From contig VXAZ01001846.1 in assembly GCA_013399875.1 (NCBI GenBank), positions 525,920-589,919 on the forward strand: a stretch of DNA of 64,000 bases, read 5' to 3'. This document shows positions 1-14,400 of the stretch, one piece after another (the stretch's first letter is position 1; each line of letters starts with the position of its first letter). The notes below the pieces were generated by a model, which did no database searches, was not told the origin of the DNA, and was given only the letters and a program-made list of their open reading frames with translations. The position numbers and the translations under genes are program-made. The DNA is from Gymnorhina tibicen (taxonomy: Eukaryota > Chordata > Aves > Passeriformes > Artamidae).

Positions 1-2283
1 TATGAGTTAACTCATCCCTTTGCTTCATTTTGAGTTGGCAGAGTGAGGAGTATTCCACGCAGTTCTAGCAGGCTTTCAAATCAAAGACTCAGCACAGAGT
101 CATCTTTCTTCTTATTTTTTTTTTTTCCCCCTCCTTTCATTTCCTTGTCTTTTATTCTTCTCCAACAGAGCTGCTGCTTCATCCACAGTAGCTACCAAAA
201 CTACCACAGAGCCAAACGCAGTGAAATGACAAACAGCCCCACCTTCTCACCCTGGATACCACCTTTGAATGCTCTCTCTCCCACAGATTTCCAGAACAAC
301 TTTGTGGACTAGAGTGTTACACCACACGAGCTGAAGCATGCAGTCTGGTCTACATACAGGCTCCTAAAAATAATGCCACAGTAAAAAAAAAAAAATTTCA
401 CAAGAGGGAGCTCAAAACCCAGGAAACCATCCAGGTAAATGCGGCTAGGGTGGGAATTCCAAGTGCTGTAGCCTTAGGAAGAATTGCAAAAACACAAGCA
501 ACAAATTGTTTCTGGTTTTTGTTCTTACACTGAAAAAAGGAGCCCACCACAGCTAGTATCTTCATTTGAACAGTTTTGGTCTGTTTGCACAAAAGAGTTA
601 TTTACAATATGTGCAGTCACATCTACAGAAGAACATAGGAAATTTTTACTCCATGGCCAGCAAGAGTTTATTTTTTTTTTCTTTTTACTGGGTAAAAAGA
701 AGATTTTTTTTTCTTAAAAAAAAAAATCATATAGTATTTGATAACAAAGTACAAGCAAATACATTTCTGAAACATCTGTTTCCTTTACAATAGATCTATA
801 CAATATTTCACAGATAGGAAAACTGAATGCATTCTACAGATTCCTCCACAGACTACTTGTTAAAGCTGCTTTTTTTTAATCCCTTTAAACCAGAGATAAC
901 AACAATGATGAAGAGCATGCTACTTCAGTATTCCCACATTTTAGTAAAACAGCATTTTCTTGGAGGTCTTCCTCATGTGGAAAACATACAACAGAGATGG
1001 GCAAGCAATGCAATGTATCCTCCCTGCTCTGCAAAGGGACCGTCACCGTGAGTCAGTGCACAAACACATGCCAAAGAGCACCCTGCACATCGCCTGTGGC
1101 GTTCACTGGATCATTTCAGGGCAACTTCTTGGCACTGGAAACCAGGTGATGGTGGTGCTCGAGATGTAGGTCAGCTGTAGACAAGACTTTAGAAATGCTG
1201 CCTCAGTACAGGCCCAGATGCAGTACTTTTAGCTACATGAGAATTGTCTAGGGAAGGGCTGTGAAAGGGACAAAAGCAGTAAAGGGATCCTGATGCTGAA
1301 AGCCTGGTGTGTATGCAGGTAATTACACTGGTACCCTGTAAGGTGCACCCTTCTGTTCTTCAAAACCTAGGGGCATGTGCAAGTTATATGAGTTGTAGTT
1401 GGTGAAATGGTATTTCCAGTGGGGGGGGAATTAGAAATGTAGATGGATCTAGGCATTTGCCTCTGAATAGATACGAAGGAGGCTGTAATCCAAGCAGAAA
1501 ACAAAGCTCCTGCTATAATAATTTATAACACATTAACTGCAGGAGCCAGTGCTAAATCTGAGATAACTGAAAAGGAAAAAAAAATAACATGTTTTCAGTA
1601 TACAAACAATTGTGTCCATAAATTGCAACAGAAGTGGATTGGCTCTTACAGCATGTTTTATAAAGCATATTCTTAAAGGAGCCATAAAAGAGTGAACTGT
1701 TTACTGCTGACCTCCACATCACAACACACTCTTGAGTTTCATCTGGTTGCGCTGCCTTGTTATATTCCCATCCTAGGTTGCTCACACATCTCAGATATGA
1801 TGCTCCAGTGGACTCATGGGAGCTGCACAGATTGCACATTATTTTTGGCAACAATACTTTGGCAGCCTTGAATTAGTGAGGTACATACTGTGGTGAACTG
1901 GGAATCAACCCCCTGCGGGATGTTGCTTGCTGAAATGTTTTGCTGCTGTGACATGATGATTCCTTTCTTTCTAATACTGCCAGAATCTGCATTGAAAGCT
2001 ACACTGGACCAAACAATATTTTCACAGAAACCAAGCTCCTGAGCTCAAAGGAAACCGCTCCGCTCCCTCAGGTCCCAGTGACCAGCGGGAATGGCACCAA
2101 GCTTGCCCTGCAACTCCGTGAGCAGCTCCTTTGCTGGCTCTTGCCTGATTTTCCTGCGCATGTTGTGTGAGCTACTGATAAAACTCAGTAAACTGTTCTC
2201 ATATAGGGAAGCAACATGCTTGGCATAAACATTCACTTAATTCAAAGTGCTGCAGTTACAAGGTTATATGAAGCTGTGTACGC
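1..2283 (-). other. RAPGEF5: Probable RAPGEF5 3' untranslated region
   Basis: This stretch directly follows the stop codon and has no supported coding frame. On the minus strand, candidate polyadenylation hexamers are ATTAAA at 875-880 and AATAAA at 667-672 and 151-156. I cannot tell which is used, or whether the transcript runs beyond position 1. A long 3' UTR would be normal for this gene. Homopolymer A/T tracts lie around 109-126, 384-396, 671-680 and 705-726. Confidence 0.55.
667..672 (-). terminator. Candidate polyadenylation signal AATAAA
   Basis: AATAAA on the minus strand (TTTATT as given), about 1.6 kb after the RAPGEF5 stop codon. Alternatives are the second AATAAA at 151-156 and ATTAAA at 875-880. 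The call rests on the hexamer and position only; there is no transcript evidence. Confidence 0.3.
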
Positions 2284-2402
2284 TCACACTCGCGGCTCTA
2301 TCCTGTGAGAGAGCTCAAACAGAGCTTGCTGGTTGTCGATGACATGCAGGTGGTGGACGTATGGCTTCAGCTCATGATGCTCTTTCGAAGGAACTTCATT
2401 GC
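2284..2402 (-). CDS. RAPGEF5: RAPGEF5 coding exon 16, last coding exon (residues 535-573 and stop)
   Basis: The acceptor is CTTGCAG|GCAATG. The coding part is 119 nt and encodes [20 protein letters not shown], then [18 protein letters not shown], ending at TGA (2284-2286). The C-terminal [10 protein letters not shown] matches the human end exactly. The His-rich YVHHLHV differs somewhat from mammals. Confidence 0.96.
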
Positions 2403-5400
2403 CTGCAAGACAGTAGAAAGGGGATGGATCAGAAAGCTGTGCCTTGCCTGCTTCTCTTGTCCTGTGTCACGAAGTCACTGCTGTGCCACCTGTCAGGTGC
2501 TAGACAGCCACAGGAAAAACAGGTAGTAATCCAAAGGACTTGCTGTTTAAGTGCAATGCATGAGGTAACAGCTGGATAGAGAAAAGGGGAGAAGAAAAAA
2601 AGAAATAGGCAATTCTGGGCAGGCAGCATGCATAAAGGAGGGGGACACGAGGACGGCAAGAAGCTGACTCTTCCCAAGAGGAAGATTTACTTCTGCTGGC
2701 AGTACAGGCAGTCCATCCCCTGTAAGAGTGGTTCAAGGTTTCCTTTGTGCTACTCTGGCAGCACAATGGGACCTTGAGCAGGGGTGGGCAACCCAGCCTG
2801 CAACTTTTTAAAAATTTTAACACAAGTCCACAAGACAGCAGGCCCTGGATGATTTTCTTCAGAGCCGGTGAAAGGTGACAGCACAGCAGATGGATACGAA
2901 AGCTCTTCAAAGCTGCTCTGACAGGCCCCTGCGTTTTGATCTGTTATGCTTTTGATTTCTGATCTAGTAACAGAAACAGGAGTCATGCTGTCATTTCATG
3001 GGAGTTTACGCAGCAAGAGGAATTAGCTGTGTAACAGGCAAACTGAAGGGTGGCCTGAAATAGCAGTTGTTCTCTGAAACAAGCTTTATGCTCAAAATGG
3101 GCTTGTAGGAACTCGCTGCCTGTGAAACCCTCCAGCTTGGCTGGTACTAGCAGAAACTGAAAAAGAAAGCCAAGCCCAAGATCCATCAAGACAGGCAGAG
3201 AAAGCAACCTTGCTGACTGCTGGCAAACAAGCAAAGGTTGGAAAGCTCAATTTGTGTCCATGTCCACAAGGAATTTTTAATAATATTACCATAAATTAAA
3301 AAAGAAAACCCTTCAAAGTTCCCTGAACCAATCAGCTTAACTCCCACACTTCTTCCCTCTCCTTTGTTTCATTATCATCCTTTTCTCCATACTCTCCAGC
3401 TATACGAGAAAGTTTCCAGGAATCACCAATCCCACTTGTTTCTGAAGACTGCTGCATGATGCTGTGTGGGTAACGTGGGATGTGAATGCAGCCAGTTCTG
3501 CACGTGGCTGCTAATGGGGCTCCTGGGCAGCTGTTCTAAAGAGCTCTTGCAGAGCAGCCATCTAACTTGAGCAATGTTGGAGAGAACAGGATAATGTGAT
3601 AAATTTGTGTCAGGATACAGAGTTGACCTTTTTGTTCTGAGGGAATAGGAACCCAGCAGCTGTGCTGAACCTACTGAAAAACATTTGTATCTCTCATTAA
3701 CACCTCAAATGACAAAAGCTTGAATTATGTTATTTTCTCAGGCTGCTTTTCCTCACTTTGGAAATGCTATTATTTGTTTTCAGGATTTAGGATATAAATG
3801 TTATTTCCATTAAAAAGGCATTTCAGTCTTATTTGGAACCTAACCAGTTTCTAATCCAGAAACACTTTAGACTGCAAGCTTAACACACATGATACAGTTC
3901 ATAAACAGTAATAATATTCCTTGCTTAGTTTTGTTTGAATTCCGTCCTACACTGTGATGCCTGCTGCTCTTAGGCCAATCTGGGAATTGATGCAGTAGAA
4001 AGATTCACATTCCTGAGAGCAAAATAAGCCCACTAGAAAAGGAAACTGTCCATAAAGTCTCAATAAATATTCAGTGAATTCATTTCATGCCTAAACGAAT
4101 TTTAGGGAAAAAAAAGTGCCTACAGGGATGTCTGTATAAGCTGCTTTTTAAATGCCAGCTTCACAATAAATCAAGTCTGTGGTAAAATAAAATAACAATT
4201 GCCTACTTCAAACTACCAGATTATATGATAAATCTCAGGTATTAACCTTGGATTTATGCTGCAAGACTTACAAAATCACTTGGAAAAATAAAAAGGCAAA
4301 AATTAGATGAAAGATGTGCAGGGAAGGTGCAAAAAACCCTCATCTCACTGAAAGGAACCAGTGCTACTTGTCATAATGCCAAATAGGAGACATTTTAATT
4401 TACAGAGGCATGGTTTGGATTAATCAATATTTCCTTCAGTATCTGAATTTAAAAAAGGCACATCTTGCTCCTTCCCCCCTTCTTCCTGTCTTACATACAT
4501 TTACATACATTTCTATATATATATATGACTTACTCAAGAACCATAATACTGAGCAGCCTTTGTTTAAAAGTAATACTGTATATACATGTGGTAATTCTAT
4601 AGAATAAATGTTTAACAAAACTCTTAAAAGTACCTATTATTCTCCAAGGTACCTGTATTTATAATTAAAATTACGATTATTATTCTTTTTGTTGGAGTCA
4701 ATGCTGACAGCTGCTGAAAAGTCAGTGGAAAAAAGGTACTATTCAACTCTGTTTTCCCCAAGGCTGCAGCACAGTTCTGAACTTCTGTTTGAAAAAGAGG
4801 TTTTTCATGGCCTCAATAAATGACATGTTTAGTGGGTTTGGCTTAAAAAACTAACCGCTTCCTAAAGTAGTTCTTGTGTCCCCTTCCTGTATTTAACATC
4901 TCTTCAGAGAATAAGAACACTGAGAAGGAGAAAAACAAGGTTTCTCCTCTGTAAGCAGCAGAACAAAGACAGCTGAAGTTTCCTGGCATGGTCCCTTAGG
5001 GTTAGATTCTCTGGTGGCTAATAAGGCGGAAACAAAAAACAAAATTTAAAAAAAAGCAAACAAAAAAAGTCCTCTGTGCAGCTGAGGCACTCGCGATCAT
5101 TGCCTTTAGCACAGATCCTCCCGTGTCTAAAGCAGGCACAGCTATATTTGCAGCTTCCCCTACAAGAGGAAACAACCCCCTCATTTCTTCCTACTCAACC
5201 ACTTTAATGAAAACCCACAGGATCTTTATACCTTCAAGACTTCTACAGTTTTGTGAAATGTCCTTAAGAACCCCAAATAAGCAAACAATTGCTCTTGGTG
5301 AAGAGCTGAGTGAAAAGCTGTGGGGATGAGCACCATCTTTCAGCTACTGGAAGCCAAGGCAGCTGTGAATTCCTTACCCAAACACTTAGGCTGGCAGGAG

Positions 5401-8400
5401 ACTGAGCTAACTTGGTTATAGCTGGGAAAGGCAGGAACAGCAGCACATACCAGAGGCCTCCATTAGTAAGTGCAGGTGGCACAGATCTTACATAGGGTTT
5501 TGAAGAGATGGCAATTTTTGTGGGAAAGTAATTTATTAAAATTTGGAAGCTGTTCCTAGAAACATTTTGTAAACTAAAGCTTCCTCCAGCCGTGGTTTCT
5601 GCTATGCTGACCTTCCAAGAATGATGTCCTCTCTTGCCCATTGGTTAAATAATTTTTTACTACTTTCTGCTGCTGAATGAACAGGTAGGAAACCTGAGCA
5701 ACTGGAAAGAAAACGGGGAAAAGAAACCAAAACACAAACCCAACAAACCCTCAAGGATGTACAAAGGCAAAATAAGTTGGAAATTTTGTCTACTCACCAA
5801 ATTGGTTATTTCTGCAATGTCTCAATGACCGAACAGTATCTGCAATCATGTGCTGCAAAGACAAAACAAAAAACATCAGTGCAAAGACCTGATACAGATT
5901 CTGTCATTAGAAAAACCTGAAAAATCTCCTTGCCCTACACTGTACAGCAAAAAGCAACTGTGGCAAGGTAGGAAACGAAGACAGCAGGAGAAACTTCGCT
6001 CTTTATCTTAGCGATACCATTTGATGAAACAGGGTTAGTCTAGATGTCTTATTGATATCACACAGGTTAAATGAGAACAACTCCCTAGGAACCCAATGGA
6101 AAGTGGTAATGAAAAATAACCAAACAACTGCTCATTTTTGTTCCAGTGACTTTTATTACACTGAAAGCCTACAGCAAGGAAGTCCTGCGGACTGGGTGAG
6201 TGCTTTGGAGTTCAGCCCCAGCTTTAGTGCATTATCTAAGGTATTGTGTAGTCTGCAGCCTCTCCTTCTGTCTCCACATGCTGTGTAATTGGACTGTAAG
6301 CCTCTCTGTGGTGCAGACTGCACCCCTTAGCGCACACGTGTGTAATGCCTACCACACTCAGGCACCAGTATCAGCCAGGCAGTTCTCTGCAGCCTATGCA
6401 GCACAAAAAAAAGGGAGCCCACAATCTAAATGCTGCGGAGCAAGCACCCTGACATCTCCACAGGTACGTACCAAGTAAAACTCTCCTGTAGGTATGCTAT
6501 TTTAACAAAAGCTGGTACTTACAGGGATATTGGATGATCACTTACATTAAGCAGAGGAAACAAAAGGTTTAAATTCATTTTCTCATTCAGGCTCAGCTTG
6601 TCCATTTACAAAAACTGGGATTATTCACTACAAATCACAGTAGAGGGAACTTATTTTCACTAGATACTACCCATACAGTTCTTAAGCCATTAGTTTTTTA
6701 AAATTTGACTTTTTCTGAGGCAATTCCTCACCAAATCTAGTAAGTAATGGAAGCAAATTGCAGTTAGCAGGAATGATGTGATAGCTCACGCAAACAGCTG
6801 ATGCTCGTTTCACATGTCCTTCAAAAATTATCAGAGGTGGAAAGGATTAACTGTCTTGAGCAGAGTATGTTTAAGACCAGGATGATGCAGAAAAGCTCAT
6901 CTCTCAGCATCCTGGGAGTGGCTTACAAGGCTCCTTCACAGAAACGCTTATCACAAGAGCATGTTTAATGGAAACTTCATATTTCTTTCATCAGTAAATC
7001 AAAATAATTTTTCGTGTTACCCGCTGTGCTTCATTTGCCATGAAATTACAGAGTCTCTTGTGCTGATGTCCTTGCACTGATTATAATGAAGTTCTAATGA
7101 GATGATCTAGATTTCATGATCAATAATGTGAGTACTGGCAGTACTAAAACTTCCACCAGTGCTGCTACTGTGATGTTTTCCAGCCAACACCCTTTGCATT
7201 TGGATTTTAGAAGTCAGAGAGACCCAACTGTCGCACACACTGTAACTCTTTGCTGTCTCTCCTTTGCAGTCAGTCACCGTGAGGGTCCATCCCAAGACTG
7301 GCTTCTGGAGGTGATGCTCTGGTAAGGAAAGAACCTCTGTGTAACATTTAAAGAAGAATACCAAATCCTCTGGCTTTAGTATCCTAATTAGGCATTTCTC
7401 TCTGGTTACAACTCTCTGGGATCCAAAAGTAATGCAGGAAGTCAGCATTTGCTTTGCAGATACATTGGCTATCTCCTGACTGCTTAAACAGGTGCTTGCA
7501 TACTTGTTAATGTGATGAGTAACACACATTTCTTGTGGCTTTTCAGCCTACCAGCTACCCAGGATCGTTAGCACTCTTTTCACTGAGGACAGCAAAGCCT
7601 CAGGCTTGGGGTTGCACAGATATTTGGGGGTGGGGGTTGAGAACCCACCGCTGCACGTACACAGTCCTTACAGCTGAAGGCTCTAGGTAAGCAGGTGTTA
7701 TTGAAAATGGTAGTGGCCATTGACCTGTAATAGAGTTTGCTGGAGTGTGGCTAAGACATGTCATTGCTAAGACATAGCTGATGGCTGGAGAGAAAAACCT
7801 GAAGAAGCCACATTTCAGTGAAGCAGCTCAGAAAATACTACAGAAATACCTTGAGATGTGACCGTGTAAGACTATACCTTCATTTATTCCTTCAGATTTA
7901 GTTGAAGAAGTAGGTATGGTAAGTAAATATTGATCTAACACTATTATAGACTAGACTTTACCCAAAATGCAGTTAAATAAACCACTGCAACCCCTTCACC
8001 TTTGCTAAAGCTAGGTAATATTCCTGAGACAAAAGATCACTTCTTTTTCTTCTCTTCGCAAATTTCCTTCTTTACATATTGAATTAACTTTGTATCCACT
8101 GCAATCATGTCATGTCAAATCAAATTCAGTCACGGTAGGATTGCTGAGGTCTAAGAATATAAAAGAAGCAGGGATTGTAGGGAGAAATAAGATCTTTTAT
8201 TAAACCAACTAATACAGTTGGAAAAAATAATGGTTCAGACTGACAAGTCCTCCTTCAGGTGAGATGTTTAATGCAGAAATGAAATATTTCAAAATACTGA
8301 TCCAAACGGAGACACAAGAAACCATCTTTGCTTTGAAATTCATAAGGGGAAATTCTACTCATTTATGACAGCAAGTAAGTTCCTTCCCCAAAGCAGTAAT

Positions 8401-11400
8401 CTGCTATGGTAGAATAATTCTTTTCTTCTTTTTCTGCAACAGCAAATTTGCAGGTGAGGTTCAGTGGCTTGATCCAAATCTAGCAGGAGTCAATGTCAAT
8501 CCTAATTTTTCTCAGCAAAGGCCAGAAAGTGCTCAGCACGTCAGTGTTCAGTACAGAACACCAAGGAGGACACTGCTCTTTGGGACAAAGCCCTATAATT
8601 ACAAAAGAAACAGGGACTGATGTATATGTGATCACATGTGATGCATCTTGTTAGTTCATGGCCATTGACTAAATCCCTTGACGTCCAACTGAGTCAGTGT
8701 AATACCAGTGTGCAGCCTGAGTTTCCACTACACTGGTATTTAAATCTCTCCTAAGCCCCCACTTCCTAAGCTTGCACTATTGCCTGCATTCATATGTACA
8801 GGGCTGCATGAGAGAGCATGTTTCTGAGAGCGTGATCTGAATGAGAATTTGGAGGAAGTGTCAATCTGAACAACCCTCACCCCACAACCATCACCTCAGC
8901 CTCTCCCCCCCTGCCATTTAAAATGCCCATTATCCATTTGAATGGAAAAGGTGAGATCCCGGCTCACTGAAGTCAATTAGCAAAGCTCCCACTGCCTCTG
9001 GAGACAGAAAGGAAAGGGATTCTTACCAAGAAGCCCAGCATACATTAAACATATATATGATTACACAACAAACAAACAAATGAACATAGCCTGCTAAGAC
9101 TGGACAAGAATTAGATTCTACATATTCACTAAATAAATATATGGGCCAGTGGGGGGATTTTACTAACAATTATGGTACATCAAGGGCTAGTTTAATTTAC
9201 ATGTTAATTGGATGTACTTCCAAGAGGCAATGAAGAAGAACATGCTAATGAGTTTTATGCAAACACCTAAAGGTCAAAGAGTTAATGGACTTGGGACAAG
9301 AAAACCTTTCATTAAATGTAAATCAGTATTCTTGTAAACTCTGCAACAAGAAGAGGTACAGAAATCAAATAGAAAACACGAAAAAAAGGAGCTCAGGTTC
9401 AAAAGTCAGAGTCTATATCTGCTTGCAAGTTGAAAGACAACATACATTATGATAGAATGTGAAAATAAGTTCAACATCTGGTTCATGAGTAACTCCATGG
9501 TTGTGCGTTCATTCCCAAACAAGTGTAAACACATGGAGAAAATAGTTGGGCACAATTCACCAACCACAGCCATCTGGACTAACAGTCCCATGGCACACCT
9601 GGAGCAATTGCAAAGAACATTTTGGTTTCTTGGTCAAATACTACAGGCCAACAAAAAAAAAAATCCAGGTTTCTCTACTCCACCACTTTTCAGATATATG
9701 GACTTTGGCTTACAGTGCCATAGAATCACAGAATAAGCCAAGTTGGAAGGAATCCACAAGCATCACTGAGTCCAACTCCTGGCCTCACACAGCACCATCC
9801 CCAAGAGTCACACCACGTGCCTGAGAGCATTGTCCAAACACTTCTGGAACTCTGTCAGGTTGGTGCCGTGAACACGTCCCTGGGGAGCCTGTTCCAGTGC
9901 CCAGCCACCCTCTGGGTGAAGAGCCTTTTTCTAATATCCAGCCTAAACCTCCCCTGGCACAACTTCAGGCCATTCCCTCAGGTCCTGTCACTGGTCACCA
10001 CAGAGAAGAGATCAGTGCCTGCCCCTTGTCTTCACCTCAAGAGCAAGTTGTAACTGCAATGAGGTCTCCTCCAGGTTGAACACACCAAGTGACCTCAGGA
10101 AAATGTTATTTAAAAAACCCCCCAAAACCAAACCAAACCAAACCAACAAACAAAAAACAACAACAAAACCCAAACAAACCACCAAGAACCAACACAAATG
10201 AGGCAACTCAAATCTCTCTCAGTAATATCACGCCAGAGTAGATGTCATATGACACCTACAGGGAATGTGGCCAAAAATACGTCATCCAGTGCCCTTATGC
10301 ATAAAAGCTACAATAGTGATATTTACAATCAGTTTAATTCATATTTCAGGCATTATTTTCTTTCTCATTTAACCTAGATCAAAAAGTTTCATTTAAGATC
10401 CCGAAAATTACAATACCACTGGCATGTGATAAACTAGAGGAGTCTTTCCTTAAGTGATAAACTAGAGAAGCCTTGAGGAAAAAGAAAGGAAACATAATCA
10501 GAGAAAGCTGAAGCAGAAAAGCTTAAGTCCTAAGAAACAGTCCACGAGGTGGTGCAAAGGAATTGATCTCACTGGGTTTAAATGAAGAGTGGACTGTGAT
10601 GATGGCCATTACTGGTTTAGCCATTTTACACAGAAGTAGAGGAGGAAGGAATGAGAAGAGAGAGGAGCAGAGGAAAAGGGCAGGGGAGAGAGACTTGGCT
10701 GTTTTATCCTGCTTGCTCTTTTTTACCCCCATTTATTTCTTCCTGGTTCAGCCAGAAGAAAACCTTTTAGTCTTACAAGATAAGGAAGGCAAAGTGAAGA
10801 AGCGAACACGAATGTTTTGAAAAACGGGAAGGACAAAATTAGCTTACCAGCTTTTCAAAATTAACAAGGTTATCCAGAAACGTTTTATTTCCTTCATGGA
10901 TGAATGTTACATCTGGAAAGAAAAAAAAGAAAAACAATTACTATTCACAACTTTGTTTTTTAATGCAAATAAATAAAATTACTAAACAGCAACAAAAAGG
11001 AAAAAAAAGGAAAGTATCCCTTGAAAGATTGACACAATACCTTGTAACAGTGAAACAAAAGCCTGGCCTAATGATGGCGTGTAGAGATTATTAGCTAACA
11101 ACAATATTTACAGACTGTTAAGAAGAGTATTTTCAAGTGGGAGCAAGGATTTCTTATTAAACCTGGTCTGTGCTACTTCTGGGATGCATAATATACAGAG
11201 GATGCCTGGGAGTAGGGGAGGGCATCCAGAGGGGTGGCCCTGCACGTCTTATCTGCTCTCCACACCCTGCAGCACCGATCCAGACATTCTGCCCGTGGCT
11301 GTGCCCAGGCTGGGACAGGTCTGTCCCTGAGCCCAGAGCTCCAAAGGGGCAGAGCTACCAGATGCTGGAGCTGGCTCTGACACCCCTTCATCTCCCTCTG

Positions 11401-14400
11401 TGGGACACAATGACTCTGAAGTCCTCCCAAAGACATGGGCTACATCAGTTGACAGCCAGCGAGGTTAAACACGAGACACCAAAGTGAAGTACAAAGCCCT
11501 GAAATAAGCACCATGGCTAGGGAAAAACACTTTTATGTAGTGTTGTTGGAGGGAGTTTGCAAAGGCAACAAAAAGGTCAGAGGAAAAGGAAAAGGTCTAT
11601 ATTTGGCTCCAGGAAGAGAACTGAACACAGTGTAATGAACGGGAGGGAGGGAATATCAGGCAAAATAAATGTTGCCAAGTTAAGATTACAATTAAAACAG
11701 TAGCTCAAGGCCATTTTCTCTGAGGTTATTTTGCGTATTAGGTCAGAAGTGAAACCTATCTTGGACATGAAGTACCAAGCATAGGAATAGATTCCGGTGG
11801 GAGTGGAAGCTCAGACTTCAACAGTGCACCCTCCAGGTTACTGAAAATACTGGCAGGAGCACCACAACCATGTCCCCATCAGCTCTCTCCCGGATGTGAG
11901 GGTGCCCAGGAGATCCATGAGGAGAAGACGCTAAGGGAATGAGATGGCACTCCAACACCTTTACTCCTTAAACGTCACAGCTGTGTACGCCAGCGGGAGA
12001 ATGGCACACAGTAAATGGGACAAGTCTGCCTCTCAGCAGAGGTGCCAGCCTCCTGCCCACCAGTCTAACTGTGCACCTCAGCATTTCTCCTGTGCTCACC
12101 TCTAGGACTCCCTCTGATACTCACGTGGACCCCATGGTTTTGGGAGATTTTAGGACTGGAAACCTGCAGAGATGCTTTGTTACACACACCCCCCCACCCC
12201 CATCCGCCTCCATCTTCACCCTCCCTCAAAACAGCCAACCTGATTTATTTCCTTGGGTTTCAAAGGCTCACTCTGTGCCTGAGGGGCATTTTGTAATTGC
12301 TTGGAATTGAAATGCTAAACGGCTTCAAATGCTGGAGGAAACCCGGGGCTGGGACTCTTACAGGGTGGGGGTGATGGAGAGCTCCTGTGCCTTTAGGATG
12401 GCTGGGCTGCAGCAGGCAGGATGCCAGCCTGGACATGAAGAAAGCACAGCATATGCTGCCAATACCTCCAGCACCTCTCCTAACCCTGGGATGCATCCTA
12501 AAAATCAGGGGGAAAGGAGGGAGCAGGACCCTCTACACCTCCTCTGCTGGGCTGCTTTGGGGCACCCAGGGAAAGGGACACAGAAAGGACACGACTTCAG
12601 GACACAGGCAGTACTTGTGTCTGTATCAATTATATCAGTTAAAACCTGTCCATCACTTCTAATGAAAAACTTATACTGGAAGCAGAAATTTCCACACAGC
12701 TTTTTAAGTCATTGACAGCAATGTGTATATCTCTGAGGGCAGAAGGAACAGAAATTTGCTTTGCAGCCAACAACTAAGAGTCTAGATAAATTCAGTGGAG
12801 CAGAAAATTGCATCTGAACTAGGTTATAAGGGTATATCACAGTATTTTATTACACATTTGAAAAATCTGCCTGATTTTCAAAAGCTGTGCCTGTGTGCTG
12901 AGAGCTCTGCATTTAAATTTAATTAACTTTTAAAAGGACACTCTGAAGTTATTTTTCATAATTTAAGAATTTTCGTTTTTTTAATTGAAACTACTTTTGT
13001 TCCTATTGTGATGAAATACAGCAATTTGCTGAGTTATTAATGATTTCTATGCTACCCATGCCTATTTTACTGGTCTTGGAAATGACCTTAATAGAAATAT
13101 GCCTGATATGGAATAAATTCCTTTGCACTGTGAAATACTTTCGGAATTACCAACCTTGGCAACATCTCTTTATGGACCACTGTACTGAAGGACACCACTG
13201 CATTAATTTCAAAGTCTCCTTGCTATCTCCAATACAAGTTAAAGATACGAATGCTGTCTAGGTGCATGTTCTTATACACCACACTGTAGTGCTGTGCAAA
13301 CATCATTGCTACAAGTGACTTATGTTTGCTGCCTTTGTTTGCAGGCAAGACATGCTCCAGAACACTTTAAAAACATTGATTTTGAAGCCTTGATAATTGT
13401 ATCCATCTGAATTAATGCAAACTCCTTTGATGTGTGCAAAGAGGGGAAGTGTCTGGTGGCTCCCAAACTGTCTCCTGATCTGGAGAACTGCCTTCAAACA
13501 TTTCACAGCAGCAGCAGCAGGTCGGAATAAACAGCCTAAAGAGAACACTTTCAGAATACAGGAATAAACAAATGAATTTGCCATGTTCAAAGACCAGGCA
13601 ATTAATAATTAATGACTCCAAGACAATGCAATATTTGAAACACTTGCCACTTAATTATCTGCCCAGCTCACTGCATTAGCAAGTAGTTGTACTTTAAGAG
13701 ATTTTTTAAAAAATTATTTTAGATAGTAAGATTTTATCTCTTTCAGACCTCTAAGAGATCTGGAAATCCCCTCCTCTCAGGACAGATAGACAGGGCAGAT
13801 TCTGCTTTCAGGGTGGCACCAGGGAGGTTCATCCCAGCAAAGAAGGGAGGCATCTCCCAACAGGCATCTCAGAGCAGCAGTATGACCATGGCCACCGATT
13901 CAGGGCCTTGCAGGGTCACACTTCTCCACTGAAGAGGATGTGGCCAAAGCAAAAGCACACAGCTCTATTCACACCTGACAGGACAGTATGAAGTTTTAAG
14001 ACCTGTGTGAAAATTGGCATCTTCCCCCTGTCTTAAAAGGAAGCTGTTTATTATCCAGACCAAGTGCTATCTTGTAGATACCACTAAATCTGTCACATAC
14101 TCATCTTAAGAGCACTTGAAGGAAAAATCACCTTACACTTATTTTAATTAACAACTGTGAAGAGCAGCCAAGCTTTAACATTACCTTTCAGAAGTAAGGG
14201 CATGAAGGGGATTTTCGGAGATTTCATTTTCTTGAATGCATCTCTGTAAGCTTTGTGATTCAGCGAGGGATCCTACAAAACCATTTGAGTAATAGACAGA
14301 AAAATCAATAGGCTATAAAAAGAGCAATTCTAAATCCATTACAGGCTTATGATCTGAACATGATTTAGATATGAAAGGTTTCTTTGGGATACAAGGTAGC

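Larger units (their letters stand above)
5853..10847 (-). other. RAPGEF5: Intron 14
   Basis: A GT-AG intron of 4995 nt. It contains the CR1 3' end at 9719-10100 followed by an A/C-rich simple tract (10111-10190). A 12-bp perfect palindrome ATGTGATCACAT occurs near 8627-8638, and an AT-rich patch at 9040-9310 is rich in homeodomain-like words. No gene. Confidence 0.85.
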
